A model generated the notes under the pieces. That model ran no database searches. It was not told the origin of the DNA and saw only the letters and a list, made by a program, of their open reading frames with translations. A DNA stretch of 64,000 nucleotides from an uncultured Eubacteriales bacterium (GTDB lineage: Bacteria > Bacillota > Clostridia > Oscillospirales > Acutalibacteraceae): positions 165,274 to 229,273 of the forward strand of contig CAKSPZ010000003.1 in the NCBI GenBank assembly GCA_934486635.1, given 5' to 3'. The stretch's first letter is position 1; each line of letters opens with the position of its first letter. Position numbers and translations under genes: made by a program. Shown here piece after piece: positions 51,681 through 60,117 of the stretch.

Positions 51681-53498
51681 TTAATTTTTATTGGCTTTTT
51701 TCATTCTTTGTTCCTTATTTAAAATAATTTTTCTAAGACGTATACTTTTAGGTGTAACTTCAACTAACTCATCATCTGTAATAAATTCAAGTGATTGCTC
51801 TAAACTTAAAACTGTATGTGGAGTTAATTTTAATGCATCATCTGAACCTGAAGCTCTTGTATTTGTTATATGTTTTTTCTTGCATACATTAACAACTAAG
51901 TCTTCTGCTTTAGGGTTTGCACCAACTATCATACCTTCATAAACAGGTACACCCGCTCCAATAAAAAGTTTTCCTCTTTCTTGTGCTGCAAAAAGACCAT
52001 ATGTAGTGGTTTCACCTGTTTCATGTGCTACTAATGAGCCTTGACTTCTTTGTTGCACATCGCCCTTATATGGTTCATAACCATCAAAAACATGATTCAT
52101 TATACCATTTCCGTTAGTATCTGTTAAAAATTCTGATCTATATCCCATTAAACAGCGAGCAGGAATTTTAAATTCTAAATGAGTTATACCTGTGCCTCTG
52201 GTAGTCATATTCAATAGTTCAGCTTTTCTTGAACCTATCTTTTCCATAACTGCTCCAACGTAGTTATCTGGCACTTCAATCATAAGAAGCTCCATAGGTT
52301 CATTTAAAACTCCATCTATGTGCTTCATAATAACCTTTGGTCTTGATACTTGGAATTCGAAATTTTGTCTTCTCATAGTTTCAATTAAAATAGATAAATG
52401 TAGTTCTCCTCTGCCTGATACTTTAAATGTATCGGCTGAATCTGTTTCTTCTACTCTCATAGCAACATTAGTTTCAACTTCCTTAAAAAGCCTATCTCTT
52501 ATGTTTCTAGAAGTAACAAATTTGCCTTCTTGACCTGCAAATGGACTATTATTAACCATGAACATCATTGAAACTGTTGGTTCATCTATTTTTATAAATG
52601 GTAAAGCCTCCACACATTCAGGAGAACATGCTGTTTCGCCTATATTCAAGTCATCTATACCTGCAACTGATATTATATCTCCGAGTTGCGCTAAATCTGT
52701 TTCGACTCTTTTTAATCCTTCAAATTGATAAAGCTTAGCTATTTTTACATTTTTAGTAGTTCCATCTAATCTACATAAAACTGCATTTTGACCTACTTTA
52801 ACACTACCTCTTTCTACTCTTCCTATACCAATTCTTCCAACATACTCATCATAGTCAATATTTGAAAAAAGTATTTGGAAAGGAGCATTCATATCTCCTT
52901 TTGGAGCTGGAACTTCTTCTACTATTTTTTTAAATAAAGGATCCATATTTTCGCCTTTTTCATTTGGGTCAAGAGTTGCATATCCCTCTTTAGCAGAAGC
53001 GTAAATAACAGGAAAATCAAGTTGTTCTTCATCTGCTCCTAATTCAATAAATAAATCTAAAACCTCATCTACTACTTCTTGTGGTCTTGCGCCTGGTCTA
53101 TCTATTTTATTTAGTACAACTATAGGCTTTTTACCAAGGCCTAATGCTTTTTTTAAAACAAATCTTGTCTGAGGCATACATCCTTCAAAAGCATCTACTA
53201 AAAGTAAAACGCCATCTACCATAGTAAGAATTCTTTCTACTTCCCCTCCAAAGTCAGCATGGCCTGGAGTATCAACAATATTTATTTTTGTATTATCATA
53301 CATTATTGCAGTATTTTTAGACAGAATTGTAATTCCTCTTTCTCTTTCAAGGTCATTAGAATCCATAACTCTCTCTGCTACAGTTTCATTCGTTCTAAAA
53401 ACGCCACTTTGCCTTAACATTTTATCTACAAGTGTAGTTTTTCCATGGTCTACGTGTGCGATAATCGCAATATTTCTCAAATTATTTCTTGAATCCAT
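51681..53498 (-). CDS. typA: Ribosome-binding GTPase TypA/BipA
   Basis: EF-G-like GTPase involved in stress response and 50S assembly. 605 residues: G1 AHVDHGKTTLVDKML, the switch ERERGITILSKN, G3 DTPGHADFGGEVER, G4 NKIDRPGARP, EF-G-type domains III and V, and the BipA C-terminal domain (RSQGSLVAHETGETTTYGL). It lies 55 bases after the LOR-like gene and 14 bases before the hemolysin III gene. Confidence 0.98.
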   Translation of the reverse strand: MDSRNNLRNIAIIAHVDHGKTTLVDKMLRQSGVFRTNETVAERVMDSNDLERERGITILSKNTAIMYDNTKINIVDTPGHADFGGEVERILTMVDGVLLLVDAFEGCMPQTRFVLKKALGLGKKPIVVLNKIDRPGARPQEVVDEVLDLFIELGADEEQLDFPVIYASAKEGYATLDPNEKGENMDPLFKKIVEEVPAPKGDMNAPFQILFSNIDYDEYVGRIGIGRVERGSVKVGQNAVLCRLDGTTKNVKIAKLYQFEGLKRVETDLAQLGDIISVAGIDDLNIGETACSPECVEALPFIKIDEPTVSMMFMVNNSPFAGQEGKFVTSRNIRDRLFKEVETNVAMRVEETDSADTFKVSGRGELHLSILIETMRRQNFEFQVSRPKVIMKHIDGVLNEPMELLMIEVPDNYVGAVMEKIGSRKAELLNMTTRGTGITHLEFKIPARCLMGYRSEFLTDTNGNGIMNHVFDGYEPYKGDVQQRSQGSLVAHETGETTTYGLFAAQERGKLFIGAGVPVYEGMIVGANPKAEDLVVNVCKKKHITNTRASGSDDALKLTPHTVLSLEQSLEFITDDELVEVTPKSIRLRKIILNKEQRMKKANKN

Positions 53499-53553
53499 AA
53501 TAATTAATTACCTCTTTTAATTTTCTTTTATTATTTACATCTTAAATTTAAAT

Positions 53554-54117
53554 CTATTTTTCTGGTGATTCATGTAAAAATGTTTCTTTTAAACCACCTA
53601 ATATTTTTTTATCTTCAAAAATGCTCTTTATAAAAAAATCATTATTTTTTTCTTTATCTTTTTTGTCAATAAACAACAATGTATCAATGCATAAAGCTAT
53701 ACAAATACATAAAACATCAAATTTTTCTTCAATTATATTTAATTCATAATAATTAAGTTTACAAATTTGAGTCATAATAATATTCTTTTTTTCATCTAAA
53801 ATAGAAAATTCTTTTTTAATAATATCTCCGCAAAATAAAAATGAACATCCTTTAATTAACGCAGTGACTTTACTTTCTTCTACTTTTAATATTAGCTTAA
53901 CTTTTTTATTATCAACATAAATACTGTATGTTTTATTAAAAGCAAAGCCCCTTTGCCTAATTTTTGAAATTCTTTTTGAATTAAAATTATACATATCCAT
54001 TTTTATGCCTAAAGCACTATGTTTTACTGGTATAGAATAAAGTTTCTTATTAAATTTATCATAAACTTCAAATCCAGGTACAGCCTGTACATATGCATTT
54101 TTTATATATAGTTTCAT
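53554..54117 (-). CDS. LURP-one/YxjI-like (LOR) protein, tentative
   Basis: 187 residues rich in short beta-strand patterns: MKLYIKNAYVQAVPGFEVYDKFNKKLYSI, then IRQRGFAFNKTYSIYVDNKKVKLILKVE and EFSILDEKKNIIMTQICK, ending in a helical segment with several cysteines (LCICIALCIDTLLFIDKKDKE). The plan of a beta barrel around a C-terminal helix fits the LOR/tubby-like fold of 'YxjI family' proteins, whose role in bacteria is unknown. It lies between the Na/Pi transporter (gap 14 bases) and typA. Confidence 0.55.
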   Translation of the reverse strand: MKLYIKNAYVQAVPGFEVYDKFNKKLYSIPVKHSALGIKMDMYNFNSKRISKIRQRGFAFNKTYSIYVDNKKVKLILKVEESKVTALIKGCSFLFCGDIIKKEFSILDEKKNIIMTQICKLNYYELNIIEEKFDVLCICIALCIDTLLFIDKKDKEKNNDFFIKSIFEDKKILGGLKETFLHESPEK

Positions 54118-54131
54118 AAAAAAACCTCACA

Positions 54132-55073
54132 TTAAACTTTTGCTTCCGGCACAATCTTATATGCTAACTTAATTAGTAAATCGCTAAAAGGTAGCAGCAA
54201 AATTGTTGACACTACATTAAATAATATATGAATCATTGATATTTGCATCATAATATTCTGTGAAAATAACCTTTCAATAACATCTAAAAATGGAGAAAAC
54301 AATGTAATTCCAGCAAATAAAATTGCTCCTATTAAGTTAAATAAAACGTGAATTACAATTACACGTTTAGCTGTTTTTCCCGCACCAATAGCTGCTATCA
54401 ATGCTGTAACACATGTTCCTATATTTTGACCATATATAACAAATGCGGCATTTCCAATTGTAATAGCTCCAGCTAAACCCAATGCCTCCAATATACCTAA
54501 TGACACTGATGAACTCTGTACAATTGCAGTAAATATAATACCTATTAAAATACCAATCAAAGGATTTTTTAGTGAAGTTAAAATTTCTTTTACAATTGGC
54601 AATTGAGATATTGGTTTTACGGCCTGACTCATCATACTCATACCTAAAAATAATATTCCAAACCCTGTAAAAACACTGCCAACACTTTTTATAAAAGTAT
54701 TTTTAAAAAATAGTAAAACGACACCAATAAATATAATAATTGGAGCTAAGCTAAATAAATTAATAGCTATAATTAAACCTGTAACAGTAGTTCCAATGTT
54801 AGACCCCATTATTACTCCTACAGTTTGAGATAACGACATTATACCTGCATTAGCAAGGCTTACTATAATAACTGTAGTAGCAGAAGAACTTTGTATAATT
54901 ACTGTAACAATAAAGCCAATAATAGCTCCCATATACTTATTTCTAGTGAATTTTTTAATCCATTTTTCTAAAAAAGATCCGGAAAAAAGCTCTAAACTTG
55001 CCGTCATTTCTTTCATTCCAAAAAGGAAAAGGCCCAGACCTCCTAGCATATTAAAAATACTTTCAACTATCAT
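54132..55073 (-). CDS. Na/Pi cotransporter family protein without a PhoU domain
   Basis: About 313 residues holding two repeats of the Na_Pi_cotrans domain, marked by QSSSATTVIIVSLANAG near residue 65 and QSSSVSLGILEALGLAG near residue 190, with eight or so membrane segments. Many bacterial NptA relatives are over 500 residues because of a C-terminal PhoU-like domain; this one ends right after the membrane part with a normal stop. The start is ATG 55073 (GGTGG about ten bases upstream) or GTG 55088. Confidence 0.88.
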   Translation of the reverse strand: MIVESIFNMLGGLGLFLFGMKEMTASLELFSGSFLEKWIKKFTRNKYMGAIIGFIVTVIIQSSSATTVIIVSLANAGIMSLSQTVGVIMGSNIGTTVTGLIIAINLFSLAPIIIFIGVVLLFFKNTFIKSVGSVFTGFGILFLGMSMMSQAVKPISQLPIVKEILTSLKNPLIGILIGIIFTAIVQSSSVSLGILEALGLAGAITIGNAAFVIYGQNIGTCVTALIAAIGAGKTAKRVIVIHVLFNLIGAILFAGITLFSPFLDVIERLFSQNIMMQISMIHILFNVVSTILLLPFSDLLIKLAYKIVPEAKV

Positions 55074-55158
55074 ATTATTACTTACCACCTATCAATTAAT
55101 AATAAAAATTATTATTCCTAAGTAAATTTATAATATTAATCAATATTGGCTTTATATA

Positions 55159-56277
55159 TTATTTTTTAAGTTTTTCTAAATTTATTTGTTTTAAATATGC
55201 ATTTATAAAACCATCTATGTCTCCATCCATAACGGCATTAACATTTCCTATTTCATAGTTCGTCCTATGGTCTTTAACAAGAGTATACGGCATAAAAACG
55301 TAAGAACGTATTTGAGAGCCCCAAGCAATATCTTTTTGTACTCCTTTAATATCTTCAATTTTGTCAAGATGTTCACGTTCTTTAATTTCTATCAATTTTG
55401 ATTTTAACATTTTTAATGCCACATCTCTATTTTGATGTTGACTTCTTTCATTTTGACAAGCTACAACTATTCCTGTAGGAATATGTGTAAGCCTAACAGC
55501 AGATGAGGTTTTATTAACATGCTGACCTCCTGCACCACTTGCTCTAAAAACATCCATTTTTATATCCTCAGGTGCAATCTCCACATCAAGATTGTCATTT
55601 ATTTCAGGCATAACCTCAACTGATGCAAAAGATGTATGTCTTCTTCCGGATGAATCAAATGGAGAAACTCTTACAAGCCTATGCACACCCATTTCAGATT
55701 TTAAATATCCATATGCATTTATGCCTTCAACCAATATTGACACACTCTTAAGCCCTGCTTCTTCTCCATCTAAATAATCAAGTGTTTTCAGTTTATACTT
55801 ATGCCTTTCAGACCATCTGCAATACATACGGTATAGCATTTCAACCCAATCTTGTGCTTCTGTACCTCCGGCTCCTGCATGAAGAGTTAGTATAGCATTG
55901 TTGGAATCATACTCACCTGTTAACAAAGTATCTAACTTTTGAGATTCTAATTCTAAACGTATAGAATTAACATTTGATTGTATCTCTCCTAATAAGGATA
56001 AGTCTTCTTCTTCATTAGCTAAATCAATAAGAGTTTTTGTATCTTCATAAAGAGAATATAATTTTTTATATCTCTGACTTTTTGATTTAAGTGTGCTAAT
56101 CTTTTGCAATACTTTTTGTGAATTATCCATATCATCCCAAAAATCTGGCTTTGAGGATTTTTCTTCAAGAATTTTTATTTCTTGATTTATTTTAGAAAAG
56201 CCAAGAGCTTCAGACAAATCTTTTAAATCTTCTGACATTTCATCAAGGGCTAACTTTAGCTCTTCAAACTGTAGCAT
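55159..56277 (-). CDS. prfB: Peptide chain release factor 2, no programmed frameshift
   Basis: Recognises UGA and UAA and releases the finished peptide. 372 residues in one open frame. The stop-codon-reading SPF motif is in RVSPFDSSGRRHTSFASV and the catalytic GGQ in GAGGQHVNKTSSAVRL. In many bacteria prfB has an in-frame TGA near codon 25 that needs a +1 shift. Here the corresponding place reads CTT GGC TTT and the frame is continuous. SD GGGGGG; promoter at 56312-56340. Confidence 0.97.
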   Translation of the reverse strand: MLQFEELKLALDEMSEDLKDLSEALGFSKINQEIKILEEKSSKPDFWDDMDNSQKVLQKISTLKSKSQRYKKLYSLYEDTKTLIDLANEEEDLSLLGEIQSNVNSIRLELESQKLDTLLTGEYDSNNAILTLHAGAGGTEAQDWVEMLYRMYCRWSERHKYKLKTLDYLDGEEAGLKSVSILVEGINAYGYLKSEMGVHRLVRVSPFDSSGRRHTSFASVEVMPEINDNLDVEIAPEDIKMDVFRASGAGGQHVNKTSSAVRLTHIPTGIVVACQNERSQHQNRDVALKMLKSKLIEIKEREHLDKIEDIKGVQKDIAWGSQIRSYVFMPYTLVKDHRTNYEIGNVNAVMDGDIDGFINAYLKQINLEKLKK

Positions 56278-56311
56278 TTTATCCCCCCATTAAACATTAC
56301 TACCCTATTTT

Positions 56312-56340
56312 ATTATAATCTAATTTTATATTAATGTAAA
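56312..56340 (-). promoter_or_regulatory. Sigma-A-type promoter of prfB
   Basis: Minus strand -35 TTTACA (56335-56340), 17-base spacer, -10 TATAAT (56312-56317), about 35 bases before the start codon. Confidence 0.75.
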
Positions 56341-56450
56341 GAACTATCAAAAAACTCTATATGACATGCTAAATATTAAAGTTTAAGTTGAAATTTATAA
56401 AATAATTATGTAAAATTAAATTTAACAATTATAATAGATTGGAGTATAAA

Positions 56451-57434
56451 ATGAATAATTACAATGAACTTGAAAATTGCCCAATATGTAAGAATAAATT
56501 TGGCAAAGATGATGATGTAGTTGTATGTCCAAAATGTGGTGCACCATACCATCGTAAATGTTATAACTCATTAGGTCATTGCTTATATGAAGAAAAACAT
56601 AACGACAATTTTTCATACAAAAAAGTAAACACAAACAAACAAGGTAATAATTCTAATAATAATTTTAAAAAATGTCCTCGTTGTCTTCATGATAACCCTG
56701 ATAATTCATTATTTTGCAATAATTGTGGATTTCCTTTCACCAATGCTTATACTAATTCAACTTCTAACGATATTCCAAATGTAAATATTTTTAATTTTGA
56801 TCCTTTAAATGGTTTTAATAAAGAAGAAAAGATAAATGATGTAACTATTTCTGAATTATCAAATTACGTAAAAAGCAATTCTATTTATTATATTTCTGTT
56901 TTTAAAAATATAAAGGATAAAAACAAAAGTAAGTTTAATTTTAGTGCATTTTTATTTTCAGGTGGTTGGTTTTTATATCGTAAACTATACAAAATAGGTA
57001 TTGTACTAACTTCAATTGTTATGTTGTTAATGATTTTATCAACATTTATCGAATTTACCTATGCTCAAGAAATTTTATCTCCTTTATTACGTTCAGCAGG
57101 TATTTCTTCTACTGGAGACTTTAGTATTGATGCTTATAATAACTTGATAAATCAATTTTACCTTTTACCCCCAGAGCAAAAATTAATACTTTCACTGCCA
57201 TCTATAATAAAATTTTTAAATTTTATCATTATGCTTGTTTCAGGTTTTATTGCTAATAAGTTGTATTTAAAAAATTGTACAACAAAAATAAAAAAAATAA
57301 AAACTTTATGTAAGGATGATAATAATTTATACAAAGAACAAATAAACAAATATGGTGGAATTAATTTTAAAATTGTACCTTTTCTTCTAATATGCTATAT
57401 CATTATCGAATATCTTCCACCATTTCTCATATAA
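56451..57434 (+). CDS. RING-finger/zinc-ribbon membrane protein with a DUF2628-like region
   Basis: 327 residues in three parts. Residues 1-45 form a prokaryotic RING-like zinc finger (CPICKNKFGKDDDVVVCPKCGAPYHRKCY). Residues about 70-95 form a zinc ribbon (CPRCLHDN...LFCNNCGFPF). From about 165 comes a membrane part beginning FNFSAFLFSGGWFLYRKLYKIG, typical of DUF2628, with about four membrane spans. ATG 56451 has GGAG seven bases upstream; the TTG at 56439 overlaps the SD. The function is unknown; such proteins are common in Clostridia. galE follows by 20 bases, so the two are probably cotranscribed. Confidence 0.75.
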   Translation: MNNYNELENCPICKNKFGKDDDVVVCPKCGAPYHRKCYNSLGHCLYEEKHNDNFSYKKVNTNKQGNNSNNNFKKCPRCLHDNPDNSLFCNNCGFPFTNAYTNSTSNDIPNVNIFNFDPLNGFNKEEKINDVTISELSNYVKSNSIYYISVFKNIKDKNKSKFNFSAFLFSGGWFLYRKLYKIGIVLTSIVMLLMILSTFIEFTYAQEILSPLLRSAGISSTGDFSIDAYNNLINQFYLLPPEQKLILSLPSIIKFLNFIIMLVSGFIANKLYLKNCTTKIKKIKTLCKDDNNLYKEQINKYGGINFKIVPFLLICYIIIEYLPPFLI

Positions 57435-57454
57435 AAAGATTGGAGTGACTTTTA

Positions 57455-58474
57455 TTGGCTAATATACTTGTAACAGGTGGTGCTGGTTATATTGGGAGCC
57501 ATACCTGTATAGAACTTTTATCTATGAATCACAATGTAATTATACTTGATAATTACAGTAACAGCAAACCTACAGTTGTAAAAAAAATAGAAGAATTATC
57601 AAATAAACATGTTAAAACTTACTGTGGGGATATTAGAAATAAAGAATTTCTTGAAAATGTATTCTCCGAAAATACAATAGATATTGTTATTCATTTTGCT
57701 GGATTAAAATCTGTTGGCGAATCCTGTAAATTACCATTACTTTATTATGATAATAATATTACTGGTACAATAAACCTTTGTGAAATAATGCAAAAATATT
57801 CTGTAAAAAAATTAGTGTTTAGCTCCTCTGCTACTGTGTACGGAACTTCATCTAAAGCTCCTTACAATGAAGACATGCCTACTGGTCAAGTCATTAATCC
57901 CTATGGAAGAACAAAATATATGGCCGAGGAAATATTAAAAGATATTTATACTGCTGATAACGAATGGAATATTTCTATTTTAAGATATTTTAATCCTATT
58001 GGCGCTCATGAAAGTGGTTGTATTGGCGAAAGTCCAAATGGAATTCCAAATAATATAATGCCATACATATCTCAAGTAGCTATAGGTAAACTACCTCAAC
58101 TCACAGTCTTCGGAAATGATTATGATACTCCTGATGGTACTTGTATACGCGACTACATTCATGTGGTAGATCTGGCAAGAGGTCATCTTAAGGCTGTTAA
58201 TAAAATGCTAGAATCAAATAATGGACTAAATATTTACAATTTAGGAACCGGAAAAGGATATAGCGTACTTGAATTAATAAAAGCATTTGAAAAAGTATCA
58301 CATAAAAAAATTAATTATAAAATTGGTGAGCGTAGACAAGGCGATATTGCTACTGTATATGCCGATACCAATAAAGCTGCTAATGAGCTTAATTTTATTG
58401 CTGAATTTGATATAGAAAAAATGTGTATAGATTCTTTTCGTTGGCAAACTCAAAATCCAAATGGCTTTAACTAA
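57455..58474 (+). CDS. galE: UDP-glucose 4-epimerase
   Basis: NAD-dependent interconversion of UDP-glucose and UDP-galactose for envelope glycans or galactose use. 339 residues of the short-chain dehydrogenase fold: NAD motif VTGGAGYIGSH near residue 7, HFAGLKSVGES, catalytic Ser in FSSSATVYG, the YX3K pair in NPYGRTKYMAE, and GTCIRDYIHVVDLARGH. The start is TTG 57455 behind TTGGAGTG. No other galactose gene is adjacent. A terminator follows. Confidence 0.97.
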   Translation: MANILVTGGAGYIGSHTCIELLSMNHNVIILDNYSNSKPTVVKKIEELSNKHVKTYCGDIRNKEFLENVFSENTIDIVIHFAGLKSVGESCKLPLLYYDNNITGTINLCEIMQKYSVKKLVFSSSATVYGTSSKAPYNEDMPTGQVINPYGRTKYMAEEILKDIYTADNEWNISILRYFNPIGAHESGCIGESPNGIPNNIMPYISQVAIGKLPQLTVFGNDYDTPDGTCIRDYIHVVDLARGHLKAVNKMLESNNGLNIYNLGTGKGYSVLELIKAFEKVSHKKINYKIGERRQGDIATVYADTNKAANELNFIAEFDIEKMCIDSFRWQTQNPNGFN

Positions 58475-58488
58475 ATTTAATTTGTTTT

Positions 58489-58519
58489 TTAAAAGTCACC
58501 AATTTTAGGTGACTTTTAA
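58489..58519 (+). terminator. Terminator after galE
   Basis: 12-bp stem TTAAAAGTCACC / GGTGACTTTTAA (58489-58500 with 58508-58519) around AATTTTA. The T run lies in the stem and no long T tract follows. Confidence 0.7.
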
Positions 58520-58584
58520 AATTATATTACTTAAAATAAAGCAATTATGCATTATAAACTCATTATTAAAATTTACATTAAATA

Positions 58585-58620
58585 AAAAAAATATAAATAA
58601 ACATGTATTTATATTTTTTT
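58585..58620. repeat. AT-only inverted repeat in the galE / secreted-protein gap
   Basis: 15-bp arms AAAAAAATATAAATA and complement (58585-58599 with 58606-58620) around AACATG. The rest of the 58520-58762 gap is plain AT-rich DNA in which I see no gene or clear promoter. Confidence 0.6.
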
Positions 58621-58774
58621 ATTATTTTTGCTAACTTAATAGACTAATATTGTAAACATTAGATTTTAAAATAAAAAATTTAGAAAACAGCAAAAATTAT
58701 ATTTAATACTTATTTATACTTTATTCTAAATTATCTGATATGCTGATGTTCTAAGTAACAGAATGGAGAAATTT

Positions 58775-59884
58775 ATGAAAAAACTATTATATATATTTAT
58801 TGGATTATCGATATTGCTTTCATCAGCAGGGACTTATTCATATGCATATACTCCAACAAATGTATCCGATAAAAATTGTATAAATATCAATAAACTTAAA
58901 GAGCATAACAGTTATACGATAAAAAGAGCTTGCCAGTGTAAAACTTGTACAGTTCAAATATACAAATATTTAGAATTGTCAAAGTTAATAGAGCAACTAG
59001 AAAAACAAATAAATATAAATAAAAATAGACTAATTGAATCTATTCAAAAAGAAAGCAAAAAAACACTAGCTGATACTAACATTTTTATATTTGATGCAAG
59101 TAAAAATGTTATTAATATTATAGACAAAATTACACCTGAAAACTGGAATGTTGTAAAACCAGTATTTTATTTTCTTAGGGATAAAAAATATACTTGGTCA
59201 GAGTCTTTAGTAGGTGTATTCACTAAAAAAATTATGTCTACACACCTTGAACCTAAAACTGCACAAATATTCTCTAATGCTATAAAAAATTCTTTACATC
59301 ATAGCAGAATAGAGCCTTCTTACCAGCACCTAAACAAAAATGGAGTGGAAAGTTATTGGATTAAGTATTACAACTTTAATGACTTACTTAAACAGCTATC
59401 CACTTTAATTAATGATAAAAAATGGATAGGTAATAATTACATTTTATTATCATTTAATGATAATATTAATGACCGAGACACAAAAGTGGAATTTAAACAC
59501 AGTGACATTATTGAACCTCAAGGTTATTTTGCTGAAAAATTTGAAGAAACATCTAAAAGAATAAATGATATCTTGGAACAAATAAAAAATGATGACAACA
59601 ATATTCCTGATGAAGAAGAGCTTTCATTATATAAATCAAAACTTTATTTATCTGATGCTGTAATATCTAAAATAGCCTATTTATGTACAAATGAAAACTT
59701 AACATATAAAAACATTTTGGAAAGATCAATTAACATTTTAAGTTCTTTTTTCAAATCTACTCATCAGTCTTTGGATATGGCAACAAGCTTAAATTGTCCA
59801 TATACTCTTGAAGAAGAAAAATGTCTAATGAAAAAAATAGTAGATATAATTAATAAAAATCCGGAAGCATATATATACATATAA
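58775..59884 (+). CDS. Secreted protein of unknown family
   Basis: 369 residues with a signal peptide (MKKLLYIFIGLSILLSS...SYAY). The mature part begins with a cysteine cluster, CQCKTC, near residue 53, then a helical, lysine-rich region (LELSKLIEQLEKQI), a central mixed region with GVESYWIKYYNF, and a helical end with another cysteine pair (NCPYTLEEEKC). The even cysteine pairs suggest disulphides or a metal site. I recognise no catalytic motif. ATG 58775 has GGAG about 7 bases upstream; the in-frame ATG at 58763 overlaps the SD. Codon use matches the neighbours, so recent transfer is not indicated. Confidence 0.8.
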   Translation: MKKLLYIFIGLSILLSSAGTYSYAYTPTNVSDKNCININKLKEHNSYTIKRACQCKTCTVQIYKYLELSKLIEQLEKQININKNRLIESIQKESKKTLADTNIFIFDASKNVINIIDKITPENWNVVKPVFYFLRDKKYTWSESLVGVFTKKIMSTHLEPKTAQIFSNAIKNSLHHSRIEPSYQHLNKNGVESYWIKYYNFNDLLKQLSTLINDKKWIGNNYILLSFNDNINDRDTKVEFKHSDIIEPQGYFAEKFEETSKRINDILEQIKNDDNNIPDEEELSLYKSKLYLSDAVISKIAYLCTNENLTYKNILERSINILSSFFKSTHQSLDMATSLNCPYTLEEEKCLMKKIVDIINKNPEAYIYI

Positions 59885-59907
59885 CTAATAAAAATAGCAC
59901 TATTTTA

Positions 59908-59958
59908 AAAGAAGAGGAAAACCTGAAATGTCTTAACAACCAGGTTTTTCTCTTCTTT
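59908..59958 (+). terminator. Terminator-like hairpin after the secreted-protein gene
   Basis: 18-bp stem (59908-59925 with 59941-59958, one G-T pair; arms begin AAAGAAGAG) around a 15-base loop. The right arm is T-rich. It lies 24 bases after the stop. Confidence 0.7.
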
Positions 59959-59983
59959 ACGTACAACATAATATAAAAAATGT

Positions 59984-60026
59984 ATAGCAATGATTAGTTG
60001 TGATAGGCATAACTAATCATTGCTAT
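59984..60026. repeat. Second long inverted repeat
   Basis: Perfect 16-bp arms ATAGCAATGATTAGTT and complement (59984-59999 with 60011-60026) with an 11-base loop GTGATAGGCAT. It lies 26 bases beyond the first hairpin. It could stop transcription of the aldo/keto reductase pseudogene arriving from the right. No gene is visible between 59885 and 60117. Confidence 0.7.
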
Positions 60027-60117
60027 TTATACAGATAAATCAATTAGCTATTTTAAAAACATTTATTTTACTTCTTGTACTGTGTACAGAATATGCATAC
60101 AACTCAAAGAATAAAAA

